Assembly: GCF_044430645.1 (NCBI RefSeq)
Contig: NZ_JAWUDN010000001.1
Coordinates: 682,001-746,000, forward strand
From: Ewingella allii
Lineage (GTDB): Bacteria; Pseudomonadota; Gammaproteobacteria; Enterobacterales; Enterobacteriaceae
Length of the DNA: 64,000 nt
Reading direction: 5' to 3'
The position numbers and the translations under genes were made by a program. The notes under the pieces are model-generated. The model did not search any database. It was not told the DNA's origin and worked only from the letters and a program-made list of their open reading frames with translations. Below are positions 44,565 to 54,128 of the stretch, piece by piece. Numbering within the stretch: the first letter of the stretch is position 1; each line of letters starts with the position of its first letter.

Positions 44565-45578
44565 ATGGATAAGCCACTTACAAGCAAGCACATTCTGATC
44601 GTCGAAGACGAAGCCGTTTTCCGGTCGGTGCTGGCGGGGTTCGTGAGCTCGTTGGGGGCAACCTACACGGAAGCAGTTAACGGCCTTGATGCGCTTGAGC
44701 TGGTAGAGGACCATCCCCCGGACCTGATTTTGTGCGATTTGGCGATGCCAGAGATGGGCGGCATTGAGTTTGTTGAAAACCTGAGATTGCAGGGGATTAA
44801 AATTCCCGTGCTGGTTATCTCCGCCACTGACAAAATGACCGACGTCGCCACCATGCTCAGACTGGGCGTGGAAGACGTGCTGCTAAAGCCAATCAATGAC
44901 CTCCAACGGCTGCGCGATGCCTTGCTGACTAGCCTCTATCCAAAACTCTTCTCTTCCGACGTTTTACAAAAAAGCGATCTGATGAATGACTGGGAAGCTT
45001 TGTGTCGCAACCCCAATGAAGCCGCAAGGCTGCTGCAAGAATTACAGCCTCCGGTGCAACAAACCTTGGCTGGCTGCCGGGTTAACTATCGCCAGCTGAC
45101 GATGGCCGAAAATGCCGGTTTGGTGTTGGACATCGCGGCTCTCTCTTCTAAAGATCTCGGTTTTTACTGCCTCGATGTGACTCGGGCGAAAGAAAACGGC
45201 GTCTTGGCGGCTTTACTGCTGCGGGCGATTTTCAACGGTTTATTGCGCGAGCACCTGAGTAACCAACACCAACGCCTTCCCCAGATGTCAACGCTGCTTA
45301 AACAAGTTAATCAAGTGTTCAAACAGGCACGACTTGAAGGTCAGTTTCCGCTGCTGTTGGGGTATTATCACGCCGAGCAAAAGAACCTTATTTTGGTGAG
45401 CGCCGGGCTGCATGCCAACGTTAATACCGGCAGTAATCAGATTCAATTGAGCAATGGCGTGCCTTTGGGCACCACTGGCTCGACCTTTTCGAATCAAATA
45501 AGCCAGCGCTGTGACGCCTTCCAGTGTCAGGTGTGGGGCGCCGGTGGCCGCTTAAGGTTAATGCTTTCGACTGAATAA
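44565..45578 (+). CDS. rssB: Response regulator RssB, adaptor for RpoS degradation
   Basis: 337 residues. Receiver domain with phosphoacceptor Asp58 (LILCDLAMPE), acidic pair (VEDE) and Lys in LLKPIND, then a PP2C-like pseudo-phosphatase output domain. RssB hands RpoS to ClpXP in growing cells. The start follows AGGGGGA. The E. coli neighbour rssA is absent; ychJ lies directly upstream. Confidence 0.95.
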   Translation: MDKPLTSKHILIVEDEAVFRSVLAGFVSSLGATYTEAVNGLDALELVEDHPPDLILCDLAMPEMGGIEFVENLRLQGIKIPVLVISATDKMTDVATMLRLGVEDVLLKPINDLQRLRDALLTSLYPKLFSSDVLQKSDLMNDWEALCRNPNEAARLLQELQPPVQQTLAGCRVNYRQLTMAENAGLVLDIAALSSKDLGFYCLDVTRAKENGVLAALLLRAIFNGLLREHLSNQHQRLPQMSTLLKQVNQVFKQARLEGQFPLLLGYYHAEQKNLILVSAGLHANVNTGSNQIQLSNGVPLGTTGSTFSNQISQRCDAFQCQVWGAGGRLRLMLSTE

Positions 45579-45724
45579 CAGGCTGGAGAAAGATGACTGC
45601 TTTTGAGAGCCTGTTCAGTAGCCAAATAATGGATTTTGAACGCCTGCTTTTCTGGTTTTTCTCATTCTAGTCCGCTGTTTTGTCATCCAAGGTATGCCTT
45701 TGAAGGCGCGCTACACAGCGAACC

Positions 45725-45733
45725 TGTTATACT
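45725..45733 (+). promoter_or_regulatory. Possible extended -10 promoter for ugd
   Basis: TGTTATACT fits an extended -10 (TGn-TATACT) about 65 bases before the ugd start. No good -35 at the expected distance. Confidence 0.4.
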
Positions 45734-45798
45734 GCGCGGCAGTAATAATAGCGGGTGTTCTGAATCCCCTTAAAAATTTTTACGCTAGGAATTTTCCA

Positions 45799-47142
45799 AT
45801 GAAAGTTACTGTATTTGGTATCGGTTATGTTGGACTGGTACAAGCTGCGGTTTTGGCAGAAGTTGGCCATGAAGTTCTCTGTATTGACGTTGATGCGAAA
45901 AAAGTCGAAAACCTGAAGAATGGCCAAATCCCGATCTTTGAGCCGGGTCTGACCCCACTAGTACAGCAAAACTATGAAGCTGGTCGTCTGCGTTTCAGCA
46001 CTGACGCCAAAGAGGGCGTAGCCCATGCCCAGATCCAATTCATCGCCGTGGGTACGCCGCCAGATGAAGATGGCTCGGCAGATCTGAAATACGTCACCGC
46101 GGTGGCCCGCACTATTGCTGAACACATGACATCGCCAAAAGTGGTGATTGATAAATCCACCGTTCCTGTCGGCACCGCGGATAAAGTTCGCGAAGTGATG
46201 AGTGCTGCTTTAGTCGCGCGTGGCTGTGAGATTGCATTTGACGTCATCTCCAACCCAGAATTCTTGAAAGAGGGTGCGGCAGTTGCCGACTGTATGCGTC
46301 CTGAGCGAATTGTTATTGGGACAGATAACCCCAACGCCATCGATCCTATCCGCGAACTCTACGAACCTTTCAACCGCAATCATGATCGCATGATCCTGAT
46401 GGATATCCGCAGCGCCGAGCTGACCAAATATGCCGCTAACTGTATGTTGGCGACTAAAATTAGTTTCATGAATGAAATGGCTAATTTGGCTGAGTTACTG
46501 GGCGCCGATATTGAAAAAGTGCGTCAGGGCATAGGTTCAGACTCCCGCATTGGTTATCACTTTATCTATCCTGGCTGCGGCTATGGCGGTTCCTGCTTCC
46601 CAAAAGATGTTCAGGCGCTTATTCGCACATCTGAACAGATTGGTTACCAGCCGAAAATATTACAAGCCGTTGAGCAAGTTAATTATCAGCAAAAATATAA
46701 GCTTCCTGAGTTTATTTATCGCCACTTTGGTAAAGACCTGCAGGGTAAGACCTTCGCATTGTGGGGGCTTTCATTTAAACCTAATACCGATGACATGCGC
46801 GAAGCGTCAAGCCGGGTGCTGATGGAGCAATTGTGGGCGGCAGGTGCAAAAATTAAGGCTTATGATCCCGAAGCGATGAATGAAACTCAGCGCATCTATG
46901 GTCATCGTGACGATTTAGAATTAATGGGAACCAAAGAAGCAGCGCTTCATGGGGCCGATGCCTTAGTCATTTGTACCGAATGGCAAAACTTCCGCGCGCC
47001 AGATTTTGACGTGTTAAAAGACGCGTTAAAAAATCCGGTTATTTTTGATGGTCGTAATTTGTTTGATCCTGAGCGTTTGCTTAAGCGTGGTTTTACTTAC
47101 TACGCGATTGGCCGTGGCGCTTCAATTAATCCAGTTTTATAG
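45799..47142 (+). CDS. ugd: UDP-glucose 6-dehydrogenase
   Basis: 447 residues. Two-step NAD-dependent oxidation of UDP-glucose to UDP-glucuronate. N-terminal Rossmann GIGYVGLVQA, catalytic Cys266 (GCGYGGSCFPKD), Lys210 and Lys220 of the active site (ELTKYAANCMLATKISFMNE), and a C-terminal UDP-binding Rossmann domain. The ATG follows TAGGAA; the frame opens 35 codons earlier in non-coding sequence. It is nine bases upstream of the epimerase gene, and stands where E. coli has galU. Confidence 0.95.
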   Translation: MKVTVFGIGYVGLVQAAVLAEVGHEVLCIDVDAKKVENLKNGQIPIFEPGLTPLVQQNYEAGRLRFSTDAKEGVAHAQIQFIAVGTPPDEDGSADLKYVTAVARTIAEHMTSPKVVIDKSTVPVGTADKVREVMSAALVARGCEIAFDVISNPEFLKEGAAVADCMRPERIVIGTDNPNAIDPIRELYEPFNRNHDRMILMDIRSAELTKYAANCMLATKISFMNEMANLAELLGADIEKVRQGIGSDSRIGYHFIYPGCGYGGSCFPKDVQALIRTSEQIGYQPKILQAVEQVNYQQKYKLPEFIYRHFGKDLQGKTFALWGLSFKPNTDDMREASSRVLMEQLWAAGAKIKAYDPEAMNETQRIYGHRDDLELMGTKEAALHGADALVICTEWQNFRAPDFDVLKDALKNPVIFDGRNLFDPERLLKRGFTYYAIGRGASINPVL

Positions 47143-47150
47143 GGGAGTAT

Positions 47151-48158
47151 ATGAAGTTTTTAGTTACAGGAGTTGCTGGATTTATTGGATGCTTTGTGGC
47201 CAAAAGGTTGCTGGAAGAGGGGCATCAGGTCGTTGGCATTGATAATCTGAATGATTATTACGACGTTAATCTGAAATTAGCGCGCTTAGCACTTCTGCAA
47301 AATAATTCAAAATTTGAATTTATTAAATTAGATCTGGCGGATCGCAGCGCCATGGCCGATCTGTTTGCCGAGCATAAGTTTGAGCGGGTGATTCATTTAG
47401 GTGCTCAGGCCGGTGTGCGTTATTCGCTGCAAAACCCTTTAGCCTATGCTGATTCTAATTTGATCGGCTTCGTTAATGTGCTGGAAGGCTGTCGCCATAA
47501 TAAAGTGGGGCACTTGCTGTATGCCTCATCCAGCTCGGTTTATGGCTTAAATAGAAAGCAGCCGTTCTCTACTGAGGATTCGGTTGACCATCCTATTTCA
47601 TTGTATGCCGCCACCAAAAAAGCCAATGAGCTTATGGCTCACAGTTATTCGCACCTTTACGGCGTGCCAACCACTGGGCTGCGCTTCTTTACCGTCTACG
47701 GCCCTTGGGGCCGTCCAGATATGGCCTTATTTAAGTTCACTAAGGCTATTCTGGCGGGTGAGAGCATTGATGTTTATAACCACGGCAAAATGAACCGCGA
47801 CTTCACCTATATTGACGATATCGCAGAAGCCGTGGTGCGCCTGCAGGACGTCGTACCGGTGGCGAATAAGGACTGGACGGTTGAAGAGGGCTCCACCGCC
47901 GGCAGCTCAGCGCCTTATGTGGTGTATAACATCGGTAACAGTGATCCCATCAGCCTGATGACCTATATAAAAGCGCTGGAAACGGCTCTGGGCATTGAAG
48001 CGAATAAGAACATGCTGCCAATGCAGGCTGGGGACGTGCTGAACACCAGCGCGGATACAGAGGCTTTGTATAAGGCGATTGGTTTCCGTCCTGAGACGTC
48101 AGTTGAGCAAGGCGTAAAACGTTTCGTGGAGTGGTATCGCGAATTCTATCAGCGGTAA
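47151..48158 (+). CDS. UDP-glucuronate 4-epimerase
   Basis: 335 residues, extended SDR family. NAD-binding GVAGFIG (Gly7, Gly10, Gly13), Ser127-129 and the catalytic Tyr152-x3-Lys156 (YAATKK), and the substrate-side RFFTVYGPWGRPDMA motif. It would interconvert UDP-GlcA and UDP-GalA, so the ugd-epimerase pair makes the galacturonic-acid donor for capsule, core lipopolysaccharide or O-antigen. The names uge and gla are used for such genes. Confidence 0.92.
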   Translation: MKFLVTGVAGFIGCFVAKRLLEEGHQVVGIDNLNDYYDVNLKLARLALLQNNSKFEFIKLDLADRSAMADLFAEHKFERVIHLGAQAGVRYSLQNPLAYADSNLIGFVNVLEGCRHNKVGHLLYASSSSVYGLNRKQPFSTEDSVDHPISLYAATKKANELMAHSYSHLYGVPTTGLRFFTVYGPWGRPDMALFKFTKAILAGESIDVYNHGKMNRDFTYIDDIAEAVVRLQDVVPVANKDWTVEEGSTAGSSAPYVVYNIGNSDPISLMTYIKALETALGIEANKNMLPMQAGDVLNTSADTEALYKAIGFRPETSVEQGVKRFVEWYREFYQR

Positions 48159-48176
48159 CCGCAATCCGGATAACAG

Positions 48177-48200
48177 AGGCTGCTTAGGCGGCCTTTTTTA
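48177..48200 (+). terminator. Terminator of the ugd-epimerase operon
   Basis: AGGCTGC / GGCGGCCT with one G-U pair and a three-base loop, then TTTTTTAT. Confidence 0.8.
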
Positions 48201-48298
48201 TGCCCGCATTTTTCATAGATGGGGAAGTGATGGATATTTCATCGATGCGTTAACGGCATTCAAGTATTGATAGAAGGAAATATATGCAGATTTAAAAA

Positions 48299-48331
48299 TG
48301 AAAAACCCGCCTCGAAAGGCAGGTTTTTTTC
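48299..48331. terminator. hns terminator (works on both strands)
   Basis: AAAACCCGCCT / AGGCAGGTTTT with one internal mismatch, loop CGAA; T-runs on both strands. It lies 46 bases past the hns stop. Confidence 0.8.
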
Positions 48332-48377
48332 AAAACGTATTAAGCTGAAGCGGTAATACTTTATTACATCAAGAAGA

Positions 48378-48785
48378 TTACAGCAGGAAATCGTCGAGTG
48401 ATTTACCTTGCTCTTCGATAGCTTTCTTGATCACAGCTGGAGTACGACCTTGGCCAGTCCAAGTTTTGTTTTCGCCGTTCTCGTCGATGTATTTGTATTT
48501 AGCAGGACGCGCAGCACGTTTCGCTTTACCAGTAGCTTTAGTAGCAGCCATAGTTTGCAGCAATTCGTTAGGGTCAATGCCATCGGCAATCAGCATTTCA
48601 CGGTATTGTTGCAGTTTGCGAGTACGTTCTTCGATTTCAGCAGCTGCCTGAGTATCTTCTTCGCGGCGCTCGTTAACTACAACTTCTAATTTCTCAAGCA
48701 TCTCTTCCAATGTTTCCAGAGTACATTCTCTTGCTTGGGCACGGAGAGTACGGATGTTGTTCAGAATCTTTAATGCTTCGCTCAT
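48378..48785 (-). CDS. hns: Nucleoid protein H-NS
   Basis: 135 residues. N-terminal oligomerisation helices (about 1-80), linker, and C-terminal DNA-binding domain with the AT-hook-like TWTGQGRTP motif. It silences AT-rich and acquired DNA; SlyA in this window is a classical antagonist. It lies between the ugd operon and tdk, where E. coli has galU-hns-tdk. Confidence 0.97.
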   Translation of the reverse strand: MSEALKILNNIRTLRAQARECTLETLEEMLEKLEVVVNERREEDTQAAAEIEERTRKLQQYREMLIADGIDPNELLQTMAATKATGKAKRAARPAKYKYIDENGENKTWTGQGRTPAVIKKAIEEQGKSLDDFLL

Positions 48786-49444
48786 TATACTAGTCTCGAA
48801 TTATATTGGTGGGGGGCGTTGAGCTAATAATAGATTGCTCTTTAGCGTTCTGCAATAGCCAATTTGTTTAGTTCACTCGAATTTACCAATTATAAGCATA
48901 ATTACATTCACTGATAAAAATATAACCGTCTTAAAGAGCACTATTTAACGGGTGGCTGTAAGCTAAATTTCAATATGTTGGCAGGCGTTTTTTTGTGACT
49001 TGATGCAGCAGTTTTTATAACTCAGTGGCCACAGCTCACAAATAAATTGAGTTCTAACCCACGCCTGGTGTGGCTTGTAATGTAAGGGGAGCGTTAACAA
49101 GTTCTTGTCTATTAGTGCCACGGCTGAACAGTTTGAGAACACTAAATGCTTAGGCAACTGAGGTTAAGGGGGGGGGGCTTAATAAGGCTAAATGTTGTTT
49201 TAGTTCTGTTATATGGGTCTTGGCGCGGGTTCTATGACCGGCTAAAAAAGCAAAACACTTATAAACTTTAAACTTATTCCTAATATTCGATTGTAAATAA
49301 CTGTGACTTTGAAATTTGAAATAAAGCACTGTTTTACGGCCACTTGCTGCTCGCTCACAAGCGAATGTCAGTCAGCGTAAGGCTTATGATACAATTGGCC
49401 ACTTAGTGGTTAACCTTTCAATATACTTACGGAGTCACCATTTT
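48786..49444. other. Long intergenic region between hns and tdk
   Basis: About 660 AT-rich bases between divergent genes. It holds the hns promoter and a run of ten G at 49168-49177. The 64-codon minus-strand frame at 48963-49157 starts at TTG without a ribosome-binding site and is not accepted as a gene. Confidence 0.6.
48889..48917 (-). promoter_or_regulatory. Probable hns promoter
   Basis: On the minus strand TTATCA (48912-48917), a 17-base spacer and a perfect TATAAT (48889-48894). This gives a leader of about 100 bases. Confidence 0.6.
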
Positions 49445-50047
49445 ATGGCTCAGCTTTATTTCTACTATTCGGCCATGAATGCAGGGAAATCGACCTCTCT
49501 ACTGCAGTCATCTTATAACTACCAAGAACGTGGTATGCGCACCTTGGTATTAACTGCAGAGTTTGACCATCGCTTTGGCGTGGGGAAGGTGAGCTCGCGT
49601 ATCGGATTGTCTTCGCAAGCCCAGTTATATAATAAAGATAGTGATCTGTTTGGTTTGGTTGCACACGAGCATCGTGAGCAGACCGTGCACTGCGTATTAA
49701 TAGATGAAAGCCAGTTCCTCACTAAAGCACAAATTGCACAATTAACCGATGTTGTGGACAGTCTGGATATTCCCGTTCTCTGCTACGGACTGCGGACAGA
49801 CTTCCGCGGTGAGCTTTTTGAGGGCAGTGAATATCTCTTAGCCTGGGCCGATAAGCTGGTCGAGTTGAAAACCATCTGTCACTGCGGTCGTAAGGCGAAT
49901 AGGGTGCTGCGTCTGGATGAGCAAGGCGAACCTATGCACGATGGCGCACAGGTGGTTATAGGTGGCAATGAGAGCTATGTATCGGTATGCCGTAAGCACT
50001 TTAAAGAGGCCATGGCGGCATGCGCTGAGAAGGCCCCAAAGGCGTAA
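49445..50047 (+). CDS. tdk: Thymidine kinase
   Basis: 200 residues. Type II thymidine kinase with P-loop MNAGKSTSLL, catalytic Glu in LIDESQFLT, a zinc-binding cysteine cluster (CHCGRKA, CRKH) and the lasso loop. It makes dTMP from salvaged thymidine. The ATG at 49445 gives the family MAQLYFYYSAMNAGKS start; the frame opens 13 codons earlier. Confidence 0.95.
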   Translation: MAQLYFYYSAMNAGKSTSLLQSSYNYQERGMRTLVLTAEFDHRFGVGKVSSRIGLSSQAQLYNKDSDLFGLVAHEHREQTVHCVLIDESQFLTKAQIAQLTDVVDSLDIPVLCYGLRTDFRGELFEGSEYLLAWADKLVELKTICHCGRKANRVLRLDEQGEPMHDGAQVVIGGNESYVSVCRKHFKEAMAACAEKAPKA

Positions 50048-50092
50048 TAAGCCACGTTATATTTAGCTAAAGCACTCAAACTTGAGCACAAA

Positions 50093-50122
50093 TAAAAAAC
50101 CCGCCATAAGGCGGGTTTTTTC
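50093..50122. terminator. Bidirectional terminator (tdk / adhE)
   Basis: AAAACCCGCC / GGCGGGTTTT, loop ATAA, with A- and T-run flanks between convergent genes. Confidence 0.9.
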
Positions 50123-50151
50123 ATAATCACTTTTTAATCTTCACTTAATGA

Positions 50152-52827
50152 TTATTTTTTAGCGGACTTCTTTTCAGCTTTAAATACTGGAGCAGTAGTA
50201 ACCACTTCTGCCTCTTCTTCTTCGGTGAATTTACGACCGTAGTAAGTGTCCATCAGAATCTGTTTCAGCTCGGAGATCAGTGGGTAACGTGGGTTAGCAC
50301 CGGTACACTGGTCATCAAAGGCATCTTCAGACAGTTTGTCCACTTTCGCCAGGAAGTCAGCTTCTTGAACACCCGCTTCGCGAATAGAGGTTGGGATACC
50401 CAGCTCAGCTTTGATTTCATCCAGCCAGTTCAGCAGTTTCTCAATTTTCTGTGCAGTACGGTCGCCCGGTGCACTCAGACCTAAATGGTCAGCAACTTCT
50501 GCATAGCGACGCCGCGCTTGTGGACGGTCGTATTGGCTGAAAGCGGTCTGTTTAGTCGGATTGTCATTGGCGTTATAGCGAATAACGTTGGCAATCAACA
50601 TCGCGTTAGCAAGGCCGTGTGGGATGTGGAACTCTGAACCCAATTTGTGGGCCATGGAGTGACAGACACCCAAGAAGGCGTTGGCGAACGCGATACCCGC
50701 GATGGTCGCAGCATTGTGAACACGTTCACGAGCCACTGGGTTTTTCGCGCCGTCTTTGTAGCTGGCTGGCAGGAACTCTTTCAGCAGTTTCAGCGCTTGC
50801 AGAGCCTGACCGTCTGAGTATTCGTTAGCCAGAACAGAAACGTAAGCTTCCAGTGCGTGAGTGACTGCGTCCAGACCACCGAAGGCACAGAGTGACTTAG
50901 GCATGTTCATCACCAGATTGGCATCAACGATAGCCATGTCTGGTGTTAACGCGTAGTCAGCCAGTGGATATTTCTGACCTGTCGCATCGTCGGTTACAAC
51001 GGCGAATGGCGTGACTTCTGAACCCGTACCTGAAGTGGTGGTGACGGCGATCATTTTCGCTTTCACACCCATTTTCGGGAATTTGTAGATACGTTTACGG
51101 ATGTCCATGAAGCGCAGTGCCAAATCTTCGAACTGAGTCTGCGGATGTTCGTACAGTACCCACATGATTTTGGCTGCGTCCATTGGTGAACCCCCACCCA
51201 GTGCGATGATCACGTCTGGTTTGAAGGAGTTCATCTGCTCAGCACCTTTGCGAACGATGCTCAACGTTGGGTCAGCCTCCACTTCGAAGAAGACTTCAGT
51301 TTCGATGCCGTGACCTTTCAGTACGCTGGTGATCTGGTCGGCATAGCCGGCATTAAACAGGAAACGGTCGGTTACGATAAAGGCGCGTTTTGCACCATCG
51401 GTCGCCACTTCTTCCAGAGCGATAGGTAATGAACCGCGACGGAAGTAGATAGATTTCGGAAGTTTATGCCACAACATGTTTTCTGCTCGCTTCGCTACAG
51501 TTTTCTTGTTGATCAAATGTTTAGGACCGACGTTTTCAGAGATGGAGTTACCACCCCATGAGCCGCAACCTAAAGTCAGTGATGGAGCAAGTTTGAAGTT
51601 GTAGAGGTCACCGATACCACCCTGAGACGCTGGAGTGTTAATTAGGATGCGCGCGGTTTTCATTTTGTCGCCAAAATAGTTTACGCGTTCTGGCTGATTG
51701 TCCTGGTCGGTATACAGGCAAGAGGTATGGCCGATACCGCCCATCTCTACCAATTTCTCGGCTTTCTCTACCGCGTCTTCGAAGTTCTTAGCGCGGTACA
51801 TCGCGAGGGTAGGGGACAGTTTTTCATGAGCAAAAGGCTCTGACTCATCAACGTTTTTCACTTCACCAATTAATACTTTGGTGTGTGAAGGCACTTTGAT
51901 GCCGGCCATTTCAGCGATTTTAGTCGCTGGCTGACCCACGATAGCGGCATTCAGGCCACCATTTTTCAAGATGATGTCTTGAACTGCTTTCAGCTCTTTG
52001 CCTTGCAGCAAGTAACCGCCATGAGTGGAGAAACGCTCACGAACGGCGTCATATACGGAATCAACCACGATAATGGACTGTTCAGAAGCACAGATAACGC
52101 CGTTATCGAAGGTTTTGGACATCAGGATAGAAGCAACAACGCGTTTGATGTCAGCGGTTTCATCCACCACAACCGGGGTGTTACCTGCACCTACGCCGAT
52201 GGCTGGTTTACCAGAGCTGTATGCCGCTTTCACCATGCCTGGACCACCGGTAGCGAGGATCAGGTTGATGTCCGGGTGATGCATAAGTTGGTTGGAAAGC
52301 TCAACGCTTGGCTCGTCAATCCAGCCAATCAGGTCTTTTGGTGCGCCCGCCGCGATAGCAGCCTGCAGTACAATATCTGCAGCTTTGTTGGTCGCATTTT
52401 TAGCGCGTGGGTGTGGGGAGAAGATAATACCGTTACGGGTTTTTAAGCTGATCAGCGCTTTAAAAATCGCAGTAGAAGTTGGGTTGGTCGTCGGTACGAT
52501 ACCGCAGATGATGCCGATAGGTTCAGCGATAGTGATGGTGCCGAAGGTGTCATCTTGTGACAGGATACCGCAGGTTTTTTCGTCTTTGTAAGCGTTGTAG
52601 ATGTATTCAGAGGCGAAGTGGTTTTTGATGACTTTGTCTTCAACAATCCCCATTCCAGATTCTTCAACAGCCAGTTTCGCAAGTAAGATACGGGCATCAG
52701 CAGCGGCCAACGCGGCGGCACTAAAGATCTTATCAACTTGCTCTTGGGTGAAGTTAGCATATTCGCGCTGGGCTTTTTTGACTCGTGCTACGAGTGCGTT
52801 CAATTCAGCGACATTTGTTACAGCCAT
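50152..52827 (-). CDS. adhE: Bifunctional acetaldehyde/alcohol dehydrogenase AdhE
   Basis: 891 residues, as in E. coli. The N-terminal aldehyde dehydrogenase domain (about 1-440) has catalytic Cys246 (DNGVICASEQS). The C-terminal iron alcohol dehydrogenase domain (about 450-870) has the Fe motif GGLDAVTHALEAYVS and HSMAHKLGSEFHIPHGLANA. It reduces acetyl-CoA to ethanol in fermentation and forms spirosome filaments. Starts after AGGAGAGC. A candidate FNR site lies about 270 bases upstream of the start codon. Confidence 0.97.
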   Translation of the reverse strand: MAVTNVAELNALVARVKKAQREYANFTQEQVDKIFSAAALAAADARILLAKLAVEESGMGIVEDKVIKNHFASEYIYNAYKDEKTCGILSQDDTFGTITIAEPIGIICGIVPTTNPTSTAIFKALISLKTRNGIIFSPHPRAKNATNKAADIVLQAAIAAGAPKDLIGWIDEPSVELSNQLMHHPDINLILATGGPGMVKAAYSSGKPAIGVGAGNTPVVVDETADIKRVVASILMSKTFDNGVICASEQSIIVVDSVYDAVRERFSTHGGYLLQGKELKAVQDIILKNGGLNAAIVGQPATKIAEMAGIKVPSHTKVLIGEVKNVDESEPFAHEKLSPTLAMYRAKNFEDAVEKAEKLVEMGGIGHTSCLYTDQDNQPERVNYFGDKMKTARILINTPASQGGIGDLYNFKLAPSLTLGCGSWGGNSISENVGPKHLINKKTVAKRAENMLWHKLPKSIYFRRGSLPIALEEVATDGAKRAFIVTDRFLFNAGYADQITSVLKGHGIETEVFFEVEADPTLSIVRKGAEQMNSFKPDVIIALGGGSPMDAAKIMWVLYEHPQTQFEDLALRFMDIRKRIYKFPKMGVKAKMIAVTTTSGTGSEVTPFAVVTDDATGQKYPLADYALTPDMAIVDANLVMNMPKSLCAFGGLDAVTHALEAYVSVLANEYSDGQALQALKLLKEFLPASYKDGAKNPVARERVHNAATIAGIAFANAFLGVCHSMAHKLGSEFHIPHGLANAMLIANVIRYNANDNPTKQTAFSQYDRPQARRRYAEVADHLGLSAPGDRTAQKIEKLLNWLDEIKAELGIPTSIREAGVQEADFLAKVDKLSEDAFDDQCTGANPRYPLISELKQILMDTYYGRKFTEEEEAEVVTTAPVFKAEKKSAKK

Positions 52828-53357
52828 AATGCTCTCCTGATAAAGTTAAACTCTTTTAGTAAATAATCCGCCAGAATTCAGTATAGCTGTGCTATGACAT
52901 ACCGTCCGATACAAATTTACACATTTATTATCAGTCGGTTGCATCTGTCTCATTATTTGCTCAAACAGCTTTTAATAAGGTTGAACATCCTGTAGGAGAA
53001 AACGAGTTAACTTCGCCAGCTTGCAAGGTGTTTATCCTGTCGCCTACTCACTGACTACGTGAAAAGCATACTCACTTGGGGGCAGGCGATTTTTGATCTG
53101 GATCACTAAAGTGACTTGCTGACACCTTTCAGCAGGCCATTGATGAGATTGGTTATCATTAACCCGTTTTTATTTAACAAAATGTGCGAATTTTGGTCGG
53201 ATTGACCCCTATTATTTTTAACATTAGCATGAATCACTGCTTATATTAAAAAATCTGGTGGTACGCGCTAAAAAGTCTCGTGGAATCCCAGCGCCAATTA
53301 CAGTACATTAGCGCCCATTGAAACCTTCCTCTTCTGGCGTGTTGTGCGGAGTTCTGC
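52828..53357. other. Intergenic region between adhE and ychE
   Basis: About 530 bases between divergent genes. Besides the FNR-like site there is a GGTTATCATTAACC dyad near 53150. E. coli adhE has a long, structured leader here. No small gene seen. Confidence 0.5.
53093..53106. promoter_or_regulatory. FNR-like box upstream of adhE
   Basis: TTGATCTGGATCAC matches TTGAT-N4-ATCAA at nine of ten positions. Anaerobic control of adhE would fit. Confidence 0.5.
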
Positions 53358-54005
53358 GTGAGCCAATCTCTGTTAGATCTTTCAGGCTATATTAAATTTT
53401 TCGTCGGGCTATTCGCATTGGTTAACCCCGTGGGGATCTTGCCGGTCTTTATTAGCATGACCAGCTACCAAGCCGCCGCCGGTAGAAATAAAACCAATAT
53501 GACCGCCAACCTGTCGGTTGCCATTATATTGTGGACAGCTTTATTCCTCGGCGACGCCATTTTGCATATCTTCGGCATCTCTATTGATTCTTTCCGTATC
53601 GCGGGCGGCATTTTGGTGGTGTCCATTGCGATGTCGATGATTAGCGGGAAGTTAGGCGAGGATAAACAGAACAAGCAGGAGAAGTCGGAAACGGCGATCC
53701 GCGAAAACGTCGGGGTTGTGCCATTAGCGTTACCTTTAATGGCGGGGCCGGGTGCCATCAGTTCGACCATTGTCTGGAGTTCACGTTTCCACGGCTGGCA
53801 GAACCTGTTGGGTTTGACCGTAGCCATTGCGCTCTTTGCTTTCAGCTGTTGGTTGCTGTTCCGCGCGGCACCTTTATTGGTGAGACTGCTTGGACAGACC
53901 GGCATTAACGTCATCACCCGTATTATGGGCTTGCTGCTGATGTCGCTGGGTATTGAGTTTATCGTGACCGGGATTAAAGCTATTTTCCCTGGTCTGCTGC
54001 AATAA
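53358..54005 (+). CDS. ychE: MarC-family inner-membrane protein YchE
   Basis: 215 residues, as in E. coli. GTG start after CGGAG. Six predicted membrane segments, with the MarC/UPF0056 landmarks FFVGLFALVNPVGILPVF, RIAGGILVVSIAMSMISGKL and PLALPLMAGPGAISS. The function is unknown. Confidence 0.93.
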   Translation: MSQSLLDLSGYIKFFVGLFALVNPVGILPVFISMTSYQAAAGRNKTNMTANLSVAIILWTALFLGDAILHIFGISIDSFRIAGGILVVSIAMSMISGKLGEDKQNKQEKSETAIRENVGVVPLALPLMAGPGAISSTIVWSSRFHGWQNLLGLTVAIALFAFSCWLLFRAAPLLVRLLGQTGINVITRIMGLLLMSLGIEFIVTGIKAIFPGLLQ

Positions 54006-54036
54006 TATTCTTTGGGCTACTCTTTATCTTTCTAAA

Positions 54037-54084
54037 CATTCGGTTATTTGTGTCTACTGTATTAACTTTGCTAATAACCGAATG
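54037..54084 (+). repeat. Stem-loop 1 after ychE
   Basis: CATTCGGTTATT (54037-54048) and AATAACCGAATG (54073-54084), perfect 12-base arms with a 24-base loop. No T-run follows. Confidence 0.7.
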
Positions 54085-54094
54085 CCTCAATATA

Positions 54095-54128
54095 GTGCAA
54101 CTAATGACTTATTTATGACCAGTTGCAC
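54095..54128 (+). repeat. Stem-loop 2 after ychE
   Basis: GTGCAACT (54095-54102) and AGTTGCAC (54121-54128), perfect 8-base arms with an 18-base loop, only 10 bases after stem-loop 1. Confidence 0.6.

Noticed and set aside
45579..45798. JUMPstart/ops element for RfaH before ugd
   Set aside because: No GGCGGTAG core in this stretch.
48963..49157. 64-codon minus-strand frame between hns and tdk
   Set aside because: TTG start, no ribosome-binding site, unlikely composition.
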